Shown one piece after another: positions 34,840 through 47,169 of a stretch of DNA of 64,000 bases. The notes under the pieces are model-generated. The model was not told the DNA's origin, did not search any database, and was given only the letters and a program-made list of their open reading frames with translations. The stretch is from contig JAQFVV010012446.1 of the NCBI GenBank assembly GCA_028023455.1, forward strand, positions 4,157,501 to 4,221,500, written 5' to 3'. A program made the translations under genes and the position numbers. Each line of letters opens with the position of its first letter. Position 1 is the stretch's first letter. The DNA comes from Epiperipatus broadwayi (taxonomy: Eukaryota; Onychophora; Udeonychophora; Euonychophora; Peripatidae).

Positions 34840-34910
34840 TAAATTCTGAACTACTGATGACAATCAACAGCTAGAAACCAGTCAGGTGATAGGAAGGGAT
34901 ATTCGGAAAA
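34840..34910 (+). ncRNA. Hammerhead ribozyme-like motif, all core residues present
   Basis: CTGATGA (34854-34860), a 13-base stem/loop II region ending GCTA, GAAA (34874-34877), then CCA and GTC (34881-34883). The final A of GAAA can pair with T34882 and C34878 with G34881, giving the minimal two-pair helix III known from Penelope-associated type I hammerheads. Predicted cleavage would be after C34883. Stem II pairing is poor here, and stem I is short with a mismatch next to the core, so activity is doubtful. The downstream AGGTGATAGG resembles Rep-A (TGGTGATATTGG), so this is probably a diverged Rep-A copy. Confidence 0.55.
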
Positions 34911-37135
34911 ACTTGGATAAGAGCTATTAACGCCGATTATATAGGGTTTAATTTATATATATAGAAAATAAATATCCTTCTATATTATTAAAACATGTGC
35001 CACTGTAAATATCTACAATACAATATATTTAATCAGATAACTAATCTTCAATTTTATACTAATATATAGGCTAATGTCTAAAAATAAATTCTAAATTCAA
35101 GAAATAATGATAAAAATAGTGACTATTATCAGTATTATATAAATAAAAAAATACTTTTTTTGCCAGAAAGTGAATATCAACTAAATGATAAGTACTATGA
35201 CCACACGATAGTACACAATCATCTTCATCATCACTGATTAATGTCTTCTTAATGTTTTAAACAATCTCATTTTATTTGTACTTCCGTTAACATTTAGCCA
35301 TGTCTTAGTGTTATTATTATTTTATAAATATCTCCATCAGGAAATTAAGTTTCATGGAGAACTCATAATCTAGTCTCAAAAATATCAGTACTTATAAGGA
35401 AGAAATTTATCATTGCTTCCATTTTAATTTATCTTAATTGTATTGTCAAATGTCTTGTTTACCAATTTTTACTTAATGAAAACATTTCTGGCAATGGATC
35501 CTGAAATATTACTGTGTGTAGGTAAAGGATACATGACCTTAAATAACTCATTGCAAAACAAAGAACTCTCTCACATCCCTTCTTAGATGGTTGGTGAATC
35601 TTTTGTATACGCCTCTCCCCCTCATTTTATCCTCTAGCTAGACTGTAAATAATTAGATAGCTCATTAAATTGTCTGTGATTATCTATCTTCCTCCCCCTC
35701 TCCCAAAAAAAAAAAACAAAGCCTAAGCTTAATCATGGCTACAATTTGCTCTGATAATTAGTCCACTCTTACGGGGTTTTATTATTCACCATATAGTTAT
35801 ATAAGCACATACTGCAAAGTCTTAATATTCTATTTATGTACACATTATTTATCTAATTACTGTTTTGGTTATTCTCTGGGCAGATGAATGCATATTTATG
35901 ACATCTTTATTTGCATTTCTCTTTTAAATTTATATTAATCATTTAAAACTTAATTACTATTTTTAATAAGCAATTGATGAATTATATATCATCTATATAA
36001 TAATAATGTCATTTATCTATTTACGTTACTCAGATGCTAGTCGTTAGACTGCAATACATTTGTCATCTATCTCTTGAAACTTGTCGATGCTTTCTTCCTT
36101 AATACATAATTGATGCAAAATAATTTAATTTATAACTGATCATTCTTCCAACATCACAATATATATATAATTAAAATTATATTTGCAAATCAATTCATTT
36201 TTATTTTACAGTTTTTTTGTTTATTTATTAACATTTTACTTTGGGAAATAACTATTATTGATGATAATATTTACAAAGCAATTTTTTTAAAATATATATA
36301 TTACTTTCTTGCCATCATTTAATTTAAATAAATTTATTGTTGGAATAAAAAATAAATTAATATTTCAGTTTTTAATTTTAATTACAAATGGAAATACTGT
36401 GATATTTTATTTATATGTTCATAATTAATGGTTATTAAGTATACTTTTTTTTCCATTTTTTTTCCATTGATAGAATAGCTGTTATGGCAACTAGTATAGA
36501 TTATTAAATTGTTGCATAACCTTGTCAATTGTAAATAAAATGGATTAAAAAATATAAAGTGTATAATTATACATATGCTATTTTTTCGCATGCATTAGTG
36601 AAGCTGTAATTATACTATAATGTTTAATATGCCTGCTTAGGGCTTTCGAGATTTAGTATTCTAATCTCTTACTCATAGCTTTACGAATGAAGACTGTTTT
36701 GATTTATTGTACACATATGCAAATGAGCTTGAATTTTTAATTAGTTAGTCCACTGTTTGGAGAGAGCAAAGCATGCCTCTCTTCTATTAATGGCACTGAG
36801 ATCATTTGCTATGTAAAAAGTTTCTTTGACTTTTCTTTTGGCATCACTCTTTTCTGTGCAAATTATTTGGGCAGAACTGGGTTCGAATACACAGCCTGTA
36901 GCTGCTTGTTGGCATATTAGACATTATAGTATAATTACAGCTTCACTAACGCATGCGAAAAAACCGCATATGTATAATTACAATTTTTATTGGTGAAGAG
37001 AAAAACAATTTATTATATAAAAATATATACTTAATGAATATCTGTGAGTAAATCTACTTATATGTGTGTGTGTGTGCATGTTGTTGTGAAGGATTCACAA
37101 TCTTCAAAAGATTGCAATGTATTGGATATTTGTTT
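34910..37135. other. AT-rich DNA, no supported gene
   Basis: An inverted pair lies at about 36545-36620 and 36920-36985 (GTATAATTATACATATGC with TTTTTCGCATGCATTAGTGA and complements), a decayed foldback of about 440 bp. Frames at 36382-36591 and 37058-37321 are inside or next to it and look non-coding. Confidence 0.35.
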
Positions 37136-37144
37136 GCGGAGTCT

Positions 37145-37160
37145 CCCCCCCCCCCCCCCG
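37145..37160. repeat. Poly-C run
   Basis: About 15 consecutive C on the + strand in otherwise AT-rich DNA; prone to length variation. Confidence 0.9.
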
Positions 37161-37817
37161 CATATCAATGTATGTATATTATTACTAATTTCAATACCAC
37201 ATAAATAATTTTTACTACTGCTTGAACATGTAAGATTTAGGATTATAATTATATCACAGAATATTCTCGTTCCAAGTGCTTTAATCAGAATTATCTTGCA
37301 GGCACATGCGTAACGAATCATTTTTAATAAGTTTGCAAATTCAATCCATATTATTATTAATCATTTGGGAAGAGGTTAGTATAGTATATATATAAAAATT
37401 TAAAAATAAAAACTAATCTTGGATTTACTTGAAATTTTTTGTAGTGTTATTCATTGTTAGTGATCTGATAAAAATATATTCCGTTGATCATGCTCTTATA
37501 ACCTTTTGTTTTGTTTAATTTTTAAAAAAATGTTTAAAGTTTTTTCACATGTAATAAAAATCAGTTTATTTACATACCGATTAATTTTTATTTATTTATT
37601 TACCAGTGCTGATTTATTAGGTGTAAAGTTACTTATTTTGAGGTGTTTTGGGTGTTATGATGCCATCGCTACTATTTCTAGCTTCCCTCCCCTACTTTAC
37701 ACATATCTATAAAGCTAGTTTACTGTTCACTGGGTTGTTTGTTTGTTTGTTTTTTGCATAGGAATAATTTATTAAAATTGTTAGTTAAAAAAAGTCAAAA
37801 GATGTAAATTTCATACA

Positions 37818-38445
37818 GACCTCTTGAAAATTAGACTGTTAATTTGCATATCAAACAAGCTGTCAGTCATACTATTTTGATCTCATGAAAATTAGCCTTA
37901 ATTTGCATATCAAACAAGCGGACAGACATCCTATTTTGATCTCATGAAAATTAGACTGTTAATTTGCATATCAAACAAGCTGACAGACATCCTATTTTGA
38001 TCTCATGAAAATTAGACTGTTAATTTGCATATCAAACAAGTGGATAGACATCCTATTTTGATCTCATGAAAATTAGACTTAATTTGCATATCAAACAAGT
38101 GGACAGACAGCGGACAGACACCCTATTTTGATCTCATGAAAATTAGATTGTTAATTTGCTTATCAAATAAGTGGACAGACATCCTATTTTGATCTCATGA
38201 AAATTAGAATGTTAATTTGCATATCAAACAAGCAAACAGACATCCTATTTTGATCTCATGAAAATTAGACTGTTAATTTGCATATCAAACAAGTTGACAG
38301 ACATTCTATTTTGATCTCATGATAATTAGACTGTTAATTTGCATATCAAACAAGCTGACAGACATCCTATTTTGATCTCATGAAAATTAGACTGTTAATT
38401 TGCATATCAAACAAGCTGGCAGACATCCTATTTTGATCTCATTAC
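37818..38445 (+). repeat. Minisatellite, ~62-bp unit, about 10 copies, with octamer motif
   Basis: Ten units plus a partial one: GACAGACATCCTATTTTGAT, CTCATGAAAATTAGACTGTT, AATTTGCATATCAAACAAGC. Units are over 90% alike; some lack the CTGTT pentamer, and unit 6 carries an extra GACAGACAGCG insertion. Nine of ten units keep ATTTGCAT, the POU/octamer-factor recognition word (unit 6 has TTTGCTTA). Non-coding. Whether the motif is bound is not known; the array would concentrate sites at 60-62 bp spacing. Confidence 0.95.
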
Positions 38446-38449
38446 AAGT

Positions 38450-38760
38450 GACAATTTCTATTGGGTATATTGTTTGGCTTCAAGACAATTCTTGAATATG
38501 TCTTTTCAAAAAGAGAAATTGTAATTTTCATTAATTTATTAACATATTTAAGCTTATGTATGCAATATATTTGTAAAACCTTTATTTTAAACCAAAAAAT
38601 TGATTTTATTTATTTGAAAATATTTGTTTTTAAGAAGACAAATTGTAAAACTTAGTTATAGCATAACAAAGAAATTTTTACTCGCTGACAAGCATGGCTT
38701 TTATAAACACCAGTAAATAAATTTATTAATATCATTTACTTCATTACTTTTACAATGCTT
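38450..38760. other. AT-rich DNA, no supported feature
   Basis: The 64-codon frame 38461-38655 begins at the last array unit and has background composition. Confidence 0.4.
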
Positions 38761-38764
38761 CATA

Positions 38765-38832
38765 TAATTACAATTCATTATTGATGGTTTCGATTGCCCC
38801 AGCAATCTTCTTCAGAACTTTTAATTATATAT
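38765..38832 (-). repeat. Single arm of foldback family H1 (hammerhead-like)
   Basis: Minus strand: AAGTTCTGAAGA, stem GATTGC/GCAATC, GAAACCATC (core 38788-38815), matching 60-125. Without its partner arm. Confidence 0.65.
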
Positions 38833-38834
38833 AT

Positions 38835-39100
38835 TGTAATGGTATACATATATGCCGTTACATCACTGTCAAATAGAAAAAAAAAGATTACTAAAGAAAA
38901 TGGATGTGAATCAATAAATATCTTAAAAAAATAAAAATTTGAGTCGTAATATATATATATAATACACAGATGGTAAACTGATAATTATTTAAGTTAAAAA
39001 GTTAAAAATCTAAAAACAAAAGACTTTTAATGTAAACGAAAAAAAAAGCTGTTAAAATATTTTTAAAGTTATTTTTAAACTATTGTAGAATGGAAATAAT
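38835..39100. other. AT-rich DNA, no supported feature
   Basis: Nothing recognised. Confidence 0.4.
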
Positions 39101-39103
39101 TTT

Positions 39104-39340
39104 CTACGTAAATGTAATGACATAATAGCATTTGGGCCATTGGGCATTTAACCGATTGTGAGTCAGATAAGAGATCAATAAAAAAAATACTAATAATAAA
39201 ATTTGGTGTTCCTGCTCTAAAGTGAACTGGTCAATGACTATACAAATGAATACATGGTCCACAGAGAAAATCATCATCGCCAATAAAAACAGTGCTAAGC
39301 CAGGCAAGATCGATCCTGGAATTTGATGATAAAAATTCAA
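39104..39340 (-). other. Unrecognised hydrophobic ORF, 78 codons
   Basis: Minus-strand frame with two hydrophobic stretches (ILPGLALFLLAMMIFSVDHV and ILLLVFFLLISYL) that could be membrane segments. No family is recognised. It lies on the same strand as the frame at 39928-40191, and the DNA between is slightly GC-richer than background, so both may be parts of one decayed mobile-element or host gene. Confidence 0.2.
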
Positions 39341-39927
39341 AATGGTGTAAAAGGGAAGAAAACAAAACTTTTGCTAAGTGGAGTTTTGTTCTTATTGATT
39401 GCTCATTCTGATTTATGTGTTGATGATTTAAACATATGTGTTTGTTTATTGTGGACCTTTAAAATGTAGGGGTCACACAATACATTTTCATTTCCCCTAT
39501 TTACACCAGCTGAGGTGGCCTCCTGAGTGATAGTTCCTGGAAAGCAGAAAATGATGAATTTGTCTTCCCGGCAACAATATTAATATTTTAGATGGAAGGA
39601 CCTTTGAATGGAGTTGTGCAACGCATCAAGGACTGCAAAGAATCAATCCAATAATCTGAAACCAAGGAAAGTATGAACTTTTGTCTTAAATAAGATATGA
39701 ACTTTGTCTAAAATAAGAACTTTTCAAATATTAAATGTTACCTAATTCCTAAAGAAAGTTTCTTAATCTGACTAAGTAGAAATTTAAATTATTTGTTATA
39801 TTTTTTTTTATGTTTACTACTGTCATTTTCATTCTCATTAATTTTTTTAAATTAATAATTTAAAAATAGATGTAAATAGCTGCATAGATTTGTAAGATTA
39901 TGTTAATTTAGGTGTGTAAGTTTTGAG

Positions 39928-40191
39928 CTATTTGTTTTGTAGTTGAATCAATACTGGTGATGGGCTGTATGGGTGTTTTATGTCAGTGCAATCTGGGGAG
40001 GTGCATTGGATTCTCATTTCCTTGTGTTGCAGTAGCATACAGGGCATAATACCCCCTTTGAATGCATGGCCCAAAAGTGCAGCCAACACATTGCCAATGG
40101 TCATAGATGTATTCCCTATGCCATTGATCTCCTTATACTCTGGTTGTGACAGTAAGTCTACAAAGACCACTATCTTCCATTTATAGAGCAT
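39928..40191 (-). pseudogene. Unrecognised protein-like fragment, 87 codons
   Basis: The minus strand reads MLYKWKIVVFVDLLSQPEYK, then EINGIGNTSMTIGNVLAALL and GHAFKGGIMPCML. Composition is clearly protein-like (G, N, M, C, P) compared with noise frames. Upstream on the same strand (40200-40330) more fragments read QNEDVNIKNYADRNG and ILIQYRNVHLSGEI with a stop between. This suggests a broken gene or transposon protein. I cannot assign a family. The opposite-strand frame 39980-40186 is its shadow. Confidence 0.3.
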
Positions 40192-40339
40192 GTCTTTTAT
40201 ATAGTTTCAAATGATTATCTCACCAGACAGATGCACATTCCTGTACTGAATGAGGATCATTATTTCTCTAATTATATCATGCTACAGATGCCCATTCCTG
40301 TCAGCGTAGTTTTTTATGTTAACATCCTCATTTTGCATT

Positions 40340-42210
40340 GGTTACATCAGTATATCAGTAAGCCACTCAACATCACATGATCACTATCATTGGTTACATC
40401 ATTATATCAGTAAGCTGGCATTGACTTGGATGGAAACTTGTAGCCTGGAGTTAAAAGAATCGAGTTAGTTAAATGCATATTCTATGTAGCTTATTTACAC
40501 TTAGTAAAATATTAAAATTGGTTAAATCTATTAAGTGCATCCATCTGTGCACATACATAAATTAAATATATTTAATTGTTAGCTGTTTTCAGAAGTTTTT
40601 CCTTTAATGTGTGTGTGCGTTATAATAAAAATGTTTTGTTTAATTAATTTTTGGCAGTAACTTATTTTTTTTTTATATTTTTATTAAGAATATTTTTTTT
40701 AAATCAAGAATTGGAAATATTTAAATATACAGCATGATATTATAAGCTCAGCTGCTCTGAGAATTAGTGACTGGGGCTTTCAGTTCGATAATAGAGTAAC
40801 CTCACTTGTAAGTATCTGTTGTCTTTATAAATTTTTCTAGGTTCGAATAGCCTAGTGGCACCCTGGCATGACAGAGAGGGTTGTTAGGTTTTGTTGTACC
40901 GTTATAATATATTGTAAAATTTTAATAATAATAATTTTAATTTTAGGATATATTTTTATTCTTTAATGATGTCTTAACTAAAATAATTTTTTAAAAAAAG
41001 GGAGGGGGGGGATTCAAATAAGAAATATTTGATCCTATAATATTTATTACGAATAGACAACATTATGTTCAATAACAAAAAACCCATTGTTATAATTAAG
41101 AACTCCATTTAGTATTTTATTTCACCGTTTTGCAAAGTTCAAATATTATCTTTTAGCAGCGATGAAGTGTGACTTTTTTAGTAACAGAAGCACACTTTTT
41201 TTTTTAATTTTTTATTTTACTTGCCACAACAATTTTTACTTAATAGCACCTAATATATATATATTGCACAAAAATTGAGTTAGAATGCATTAGTGATGTT
41301 TATTCTTTCATTATATATAAAACAATTCAACTGTGGAAAGTGGATTTTTTATATTATGTTTTAGTGAATTTTTCTATGGAAGCACTCATTCCGTTCAATA
41401 CATGGATGCTTCATCCCTGCCTTTTAGAATATCTACCATTTGAATGCTTACATTTGTAATAAATAATGTAAAGATTAGCAATATATGATATAGAAAAACA
41501 TTTAATTGTAAAAATAAAATGTTGCAAATATGGAATGAAGTTCTCATTAGGATCTTTCACTTAATAAGGGAAATGTTACAACAGGGTAAAGTTAGTGCTT
41601 TCTGATCTTAAACATTAACTTAATATGAAATTTATAAGATATATTTCTATTTTAAAAATAAAATATTATTTTTAAAAATTATAAAACAAAATAAAATTCA
41701 GTTTATAACAAATTAGCTTTCTAAAAATAATTCACTTTTTCATAATCTTCAAAGACTCACAAATTCATTTCTTGGCAGATTTATCATTGATATGACAAAG
41801 GCAAAACATCTTCATAATAAAGAAGATAGTTAGATTTTTTGCAAGTATAGAAGTTCTTTTTTTTTCTAAAGCATACCTTCTATAGATTTTTTTTTTTTTT
41901 TTAAATTTTAATTCAGTAAATATGCATATAATTGTGATTTCTTATTACTTTTTTTCAATCCTAGCTTAGTTTTAGACAATTTTAAAGTATGTTTTTATTT
42001 TTGAAAAATTAATATACATTTTTTTTATTTATGTTCATAAATTGAATTTTTTTTGATGGAAAAGAAAAGAAAATCAAATACCTTTTATTGATCAATTTAT
42101 AAATGCAGAGACTTCTTAAAAAACTATGTGGATAATATTCCTAAATGTATTCCGCTTTTCAAATTTATGCTTATTGTAATAAATTGGAGATATCTATATC
42201 CTTTAATATC
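40340..42210. other. AT-rich DNA, mostly unassigned
   Basis: CACATGATCACTAT at 40375-40390 is a Rep-A terminal word. The words ACATCAGTATATCAGTAAGC and ACATCATTATATCAGTAAGC show a small direct duplication (40345 and 40396). GTTCGATAATAGAG near 40786 is a possible SINE B box. No gene. Confidence 0.35.
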
Positions 42211-42214
42211 TAAC

Positions 42215-42312
42215 ATTCTACCTGTGCAGTTTGATGCAGTAGTAAAGGATCAGACCCTGAAGTATAAAGACCTTGGATTGAGCCCATTTTTAGTGATCAA
42301 ATTTTATGCATC
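42215..42312 (+). repeat. SINE-4 copy (tRNA-like)
   Basis: GTTTGATGCAGTAGTAAAGG, ATCAGACCCTGAAGTATAAA, then B-box-like CTTGGATTGAGCCC. The frame 42128-42337 is a read-through of it. Confidence 0.55.
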
Positions 42313-42314
42313 AA

Positions 42315-44180
42315 AATCACTTCAATTACTTTATTAATTCTAATTAAATTACTATTATTATTTTTTTTTACCACGTTAAGAAGATTAAGCATTTTATGTA
42401 ATGAAATGAGTTTTATTTCTAAAATCTATTTTTATAATTAAATTTTAAATATATTTATGAAAGCAAATAAATGAATATGTTAGTAATAACTAATCGTGCA
42501 ACTTTATAACTATATCATTTACATAAAATAATTTTCCCTCACATATTTAATTCCACCATTGTGGTCCTTTTTGATTAATTTGTCAAAAAAAAACCTTCTT
42601 TTCTCGAACGTTTATTGTTTCAATAATCTGTTTGTGTGTGTTGTGCAAAAAAAATTTTTTTTACACCAATTTGTATATATATATTTAAAAATAATATGTA
42701 AGATATAAAAATAATTGAAATCCTTTATTGCGGAAGAGCAAATAAGAAATTTGAGATGCTGGAACCACCAGAATTGGAATCGATCTGTGGACAAAATTAA
42801 TACATATACATCTAAAGATAAAATATAATAATTTTAAAATAAAATATTTAAAATGTTGTAAATAAATATTTTCACAATTTTATGACTAAAATGAATATGT
42901 CCAGATAAAATAACATTGTTTGTTGCCTGCATACACTCTCAAATTGTATATAAAAATGAATTAAATTTTAAAAAAGTAAACTTTATTTATTATCTAGTTC
43001 CCTTGGAAAGCTTCCTATTCTTTTAATAAAAGACCTAATAACTGTTTAGACATGTTTGCAATATTTTACTTTTACAATTAAACCATTATTCTATATCATA
43101 TATTGACAATCCTTATATTATTAATAACAAATATAAACTTACAAAAGAAAAACATTCTAAAAGTTAATATTTATACTTTGCAAAATAGAAAAAATAAATT
43201 ACTAAAGTGAATGCATGATGATAACAATGATTCTTGTCTTTGCCTATTCATAAAAATTATTGGAAATTTGAATTATTTTAAAAATGGAAACACATTTTAG
43301 TTGAGACATCATAAAATAATGAAAATATATTTTAAAATAATTATTATTCTCCTCTGGCTCATCCTTCTCCTCCTCCTCATCCCACTCCTCCTCTTCTTCC
43401 TCATTCCCCTTCTCCCCCTCCTATTATTATTGAAAATGTTACAAAAAGTGTCTTGACCAGCATATATGAAAGCATTTCTTTTTAATAAATAGTGAGAATT
43501 TTTTCTTTATAGTAACTATACTTTATAGAAAATTGTTTAATTTCCTCAGAAAAAGCATTGTTGTCCCATAATTTTAGATTCTAGTATTAACATTTTCCTA
43601 AGTGATAATGACCTGTGGAATTAAAATTGGTTGAGTGGGGAGAATGGGTTTAAAGCGTTCAACCAGTTTTAGATAATTCCAACTTTCATTCTCAGACTTT
43701 TGTGTAGATTAAACAAAATAATTCAGGACTTTCTTTTTTAATAGACTAAATTATGAGGAATCACTTCAAATGTACAAGACCACGTGATTTTATTATTTCG
43801 GTCTGAGTTAAGATTTATTTGAGTAATTATTTTTTAATGCAATTCTGAATAAATCAATGTGCATTTACGTAAATTTTTAATTTAAAATAATAAACGTAGT
43901 ACCTACAGGAAATAAATTCAAGCACCTGAGTGATGTACCTGCGTTTTGCCTTTCATAGTTTGAGACTAAAGTATAAGAGAAAATTGTCCCTCTGATCTAA
44001 TAACTGACATTTTTAAATGCAATCCTGAATATATATGTATATATTAAAATTTTAATTTAAAATAATACTCAAATGACTTTATTGTTCAGTTTAAGCTCCA
44101 GAATAGCCACAGAATCGATTTTCAGACTTCATGTTTTAAATAAGAGTCATAGATCACATGACCTATCTCTTAAGCTTGTA
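42315..44180. other. AT-rich DNA with short repeats
   Basis: A SINE-4 scrap lies on the minus strand at 42735-42790 (GAGATGCTGGAACCACC, GAATCGATC). A CTC/CTT-rich microsatellite occupies 43353-43425. Two related blocks, 43830-43895 and 44010-44072 (TTTAAATGCAATCCTGAATA, TTTAATTTAAAATAATA), are a decayed direct repeat. No gene. Confidence 0.45.
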
Positions 44181-44188
44181 AGTTATAA

Positions 44189-44459
44189 ACAGTGAGGATT
44201 GCCAATTCCGTAACAAGCTTTATGATAAATGTGTAGCCAGAGCCAGCACTTAAAATATCTCTGTCAGGAAACCCCCCCCCAACCCTGACCATGGTTTTGT
44301 GCTTTGGCACTCCTTAGAGCCTGGCATCTCTCTGAGGAGTGCCAAAGTACAAAACCATGGTCAGGGGTTTGGGGGGGTCCTGACAGAGATATTTTAAATG
44401 CTGGCTCTGGTTAAGCATTTATCATAAAGCTTGTTGAGGAATTGGCTATCCTCACTGTT
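44189..44459. repeat. Near-perfect foldback element, ~271 bp
   Basis: ACAGTGAGGATTGCCAATTC at the left and GGAATTGGCTATCCTCACTG at the right begin arms of about 130 bases with only a few mismatches. The loop is short (AGAGCCTGGCATCTCT region, ~44325). The arms include an A/C-rich word beside a run of C, and GACCATGGTTTTG. High arm identity suggests a young insertion or ongoing conversion between arms. No coding. Confidence 0.85.
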
Positions 44460-44820
44460 CATGTTCTAATGTCTGACACTCTCCACTATACTGAACCACA
44501 CGCATTTAATTTAAAATGATAATAATAAGCAGAGAATAATAAGTGAATTAAATTATCTGATTGATGTGTGTATTTTGTCTTTCTTAGTTTTAAATTTTGA
44601 ATGCAAGAGATCGTTATCCATCCGCTTGCTCAATTAATTCTTTAAAAAGATGGAAAATAAAAACAAAATAAATACATCTCTATGCTGTTATATAAATTTA
44701 TTAAAACATCAATAAGAGTTCTACTACAAGTAAATAAATTTAAGAGGAGAAATAAAGATAAAATTTAATAGATAATTGTTATCAACAGCTGGAACTAATA
44801 TTACCATAATAATTCAATAA

Positions 44821-45016
44821 CTGCACTACAGGCTTGTTATATACCTGTATCAATATATGTAATATATAGGGCATGTGAGCACAGACTTTCACACGACCCA
44901 CCACTTACCACTCTATCTCATATCACTACTACACTTGAACACATATATGTTGAAAAGATAAATAATCACCAATATACGTATTCCATGCTAAACCAGCTAT
45001 CATCAGTTGGTCCAGA
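44821..45016 (-). repeat. SINE-3 copy
   Basis: Minus strand: ATGCTAAACCAG complement, TATCTTTTCAACATATATGT, ATGAGATAGAGTGGTAAGTG, TCTGTGCTCACATGCCC in place of the usual B box, then the CAGGTATA/CCTGTAGTGCAG tail. More diverged than the others. Confidence 0.7.
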
Positions 45017-45079
45017 TTATCATCTTTACACACATATGCAATAAGTGCTCAGATATATATTAAGATAGCCGCCAATCTT

Positions 45080-47165
45080 CATACTTTAATGGACAGGCTT
45101 CAGTCCAGTCCACACTCCAACTCTTCAACCGTCCATCCAATTGAAAATCTGATGATGGAAAGTAGCAAAAAAAAGAAAAGGCTTTTAATTGCTAAATGTA
45201 CAGATATAAAAATAAAAGTTCAATATGCGACTCATTTATAAACGAATATGGTTATTCTAACTCCAAGGAAAGAAAAAAACTCTTTCGAAATTAGTTCTGC
45301 AATGACTATATGAACCAATCTGTTAAACACAGATAAAAATATGCTGATCAAGTTTTTTGTTTACTTCATATTTTACGATGTTGTCTTTTAGTTTCCTCGA
45401 CAGAAAACTTTTCTTTCTAAATCCTTCAATCCTATGTCAGATTGTAACTCTCCAATGTATTCTATTCTCTGCCATATTTTCTCAATGGAAACAATCCTAA
45501 CAGAGCATTTCTTTAAAATATCTTTGAGATAATCTTTATATTATAGACAGAGACTACACTTTTTTATATAAAAGTCATGCTTCAATTTATTTCAAAATAC
45601 CTTTCAACAAGTCTTGCATTGTTCCTTTATTTTACATGTCCAGTCCAACAAAAGGATGATTTTATATAATGCTCTCTGTAGTAAAACATCTGACAAGTTA
45701 TTGAACATATTAATTGGTTTACAATCTTGCCATAAATGAAATTTTTCTAGTGCCTTTACATTGAGGTTTAATACTCCAATCTCACTTTCTAGCTAAAATA
45801 ACAGCTCTACATACAGCTTAGTTGCTGCAACTATGTTCCAGTCATAAATTTTACTCCATCTTTACATTAGGGTTAATATACTATCCAACTTTCTACTAAA
45901 GTACCAGCTCTATATACATCTTATTTGCTGCAACTATGTCTCAGTGATAAAATATTCCACCTCTAACTTATTAAAAGCAGCAGAAGCATATTGGACTTCA
46001 TGTTGCTCCTCATCAACAATGTTCACCTTTTTGCTTATAGAACTACTAAAATATTTCAATTGGTTTCCATTCTCAAGTAGATAACCATCTAAGTTAAAAG
46101 TTGCTGAGAATTAAGACCTTGTATTTTTTGAGCATTAATTAATAATCCAAGATCTTTATTCAAAATATTAAATCCATTCTGTAAATCATCTCTTGAACTA
46201 ACAAAATAGCATAATTGTCAGAGCTATAAATCCGGAATCCAAAAAAAAAATGTTTTTAATTGATTCAAATTAAAAGTTCCAAACCTGTATCATATTTTTG
46301 ATCCTTTGTTTGATTAAAATGCCTATAAACAACTTCAAAGATCACTGTGAAAAAAATTGAAACAATATTGGAGCAAGTATACATCCTTGTTTAACAGCAG
46401 TTTGTATTGCAAATGTCTGATTTTCAACCTGTAGTAATAACCTTTTCCTCTCATTTCATCATGTAGAAGCTACGTAAAGAGAATAAATTTTGGAGGATAA
46501 CTAACTAATTTTCCAACAATGTCACAAATCTGTTTGATTAACTGAATCAAATGCTTTGATCAAATCAATAAAAGCAGTATATAAATCATACTTTTGTATC
46601 TGATACATTTGCCTGACAACAAAAACCATATTCTATAATGCTTTATTTTCTAAAATCACATTGAATTTTTGGTAATCATTCATCTATTATTGGAAGCAAT
46701 CTATCCAATGAAGTCCGTGAAAATACTTTTGCTGTAATGGATGCTGATGATATTACACCTTAATTACTGCAATTTTGTGTATTCCCTTTATTTTTAAAAA
46801 TTGGTGCAGTAGAAACAATCTTAAGATTAAGGTGGCACCATTTTATTGATTCACATAAGTTAAAAAAATTCTATTATTTTTAAAGCTAACACATATTTTA
46901 AAACTTTTTCAGGTGTTTTATCAGGACCTGCAACATTTTCAGATTACAAAGAGTTATTATTTTCTACTAATCTACATATATGAATAGATAAAGTGGATGA
47001 ATCATTAAAGATCCTCATCTCAATTCTTGTATTATTATTTAAAAGATGACCAGAATACTCATTCCACCTATTCTCAGTATTATCATCATCATACAAGAGA
47101 ATGACATTTCTGGATTTAGTAGGATTGTGATGTCTCTCTGGTCCTTATATTGCTTTCAGTGCATT
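45080..47165 (-). pseudogene. Degenerate jockey/CR1-like LINE reverse transcriptase
   Basis: Across frames on the minus strand, from 47165 downward: FFNALKAI and YGPERHHNPTKSRNVILLYD (47060-47160), NRWNEYSGHLLNNNTRI, then APIFKNKGNTQNCSN (about 46800), GVISSASITAKVFSRTSLDR, LLPIIDE, IQCDFRK, NCC.TRMYTCSNIVSIFFTVIFEVVY (46330-46400) and NLDGYLLENGNQLKYFSSSI (46040-46100). These follow the order of the reverse-transcriptase domain fingers and palm in jockey/CR1-type LINEs. The catalytic YADD box is not readable. Many stops and frameshifts; the endonuclease part is not seen. It is followed upstream (higher coordinates) by an unrelated PLE fragment in the same orientation. Confidence 0.8.
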
Positions 47166-47169
47166 AAAA

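Noticed and set aside
37818-38445. Regular direct repeats that could suggest a CRISPR array
   Set aside because: Units are contiguous ~62-bp tandem copies without unique spacers, and the DNA is eukaryotic in character.
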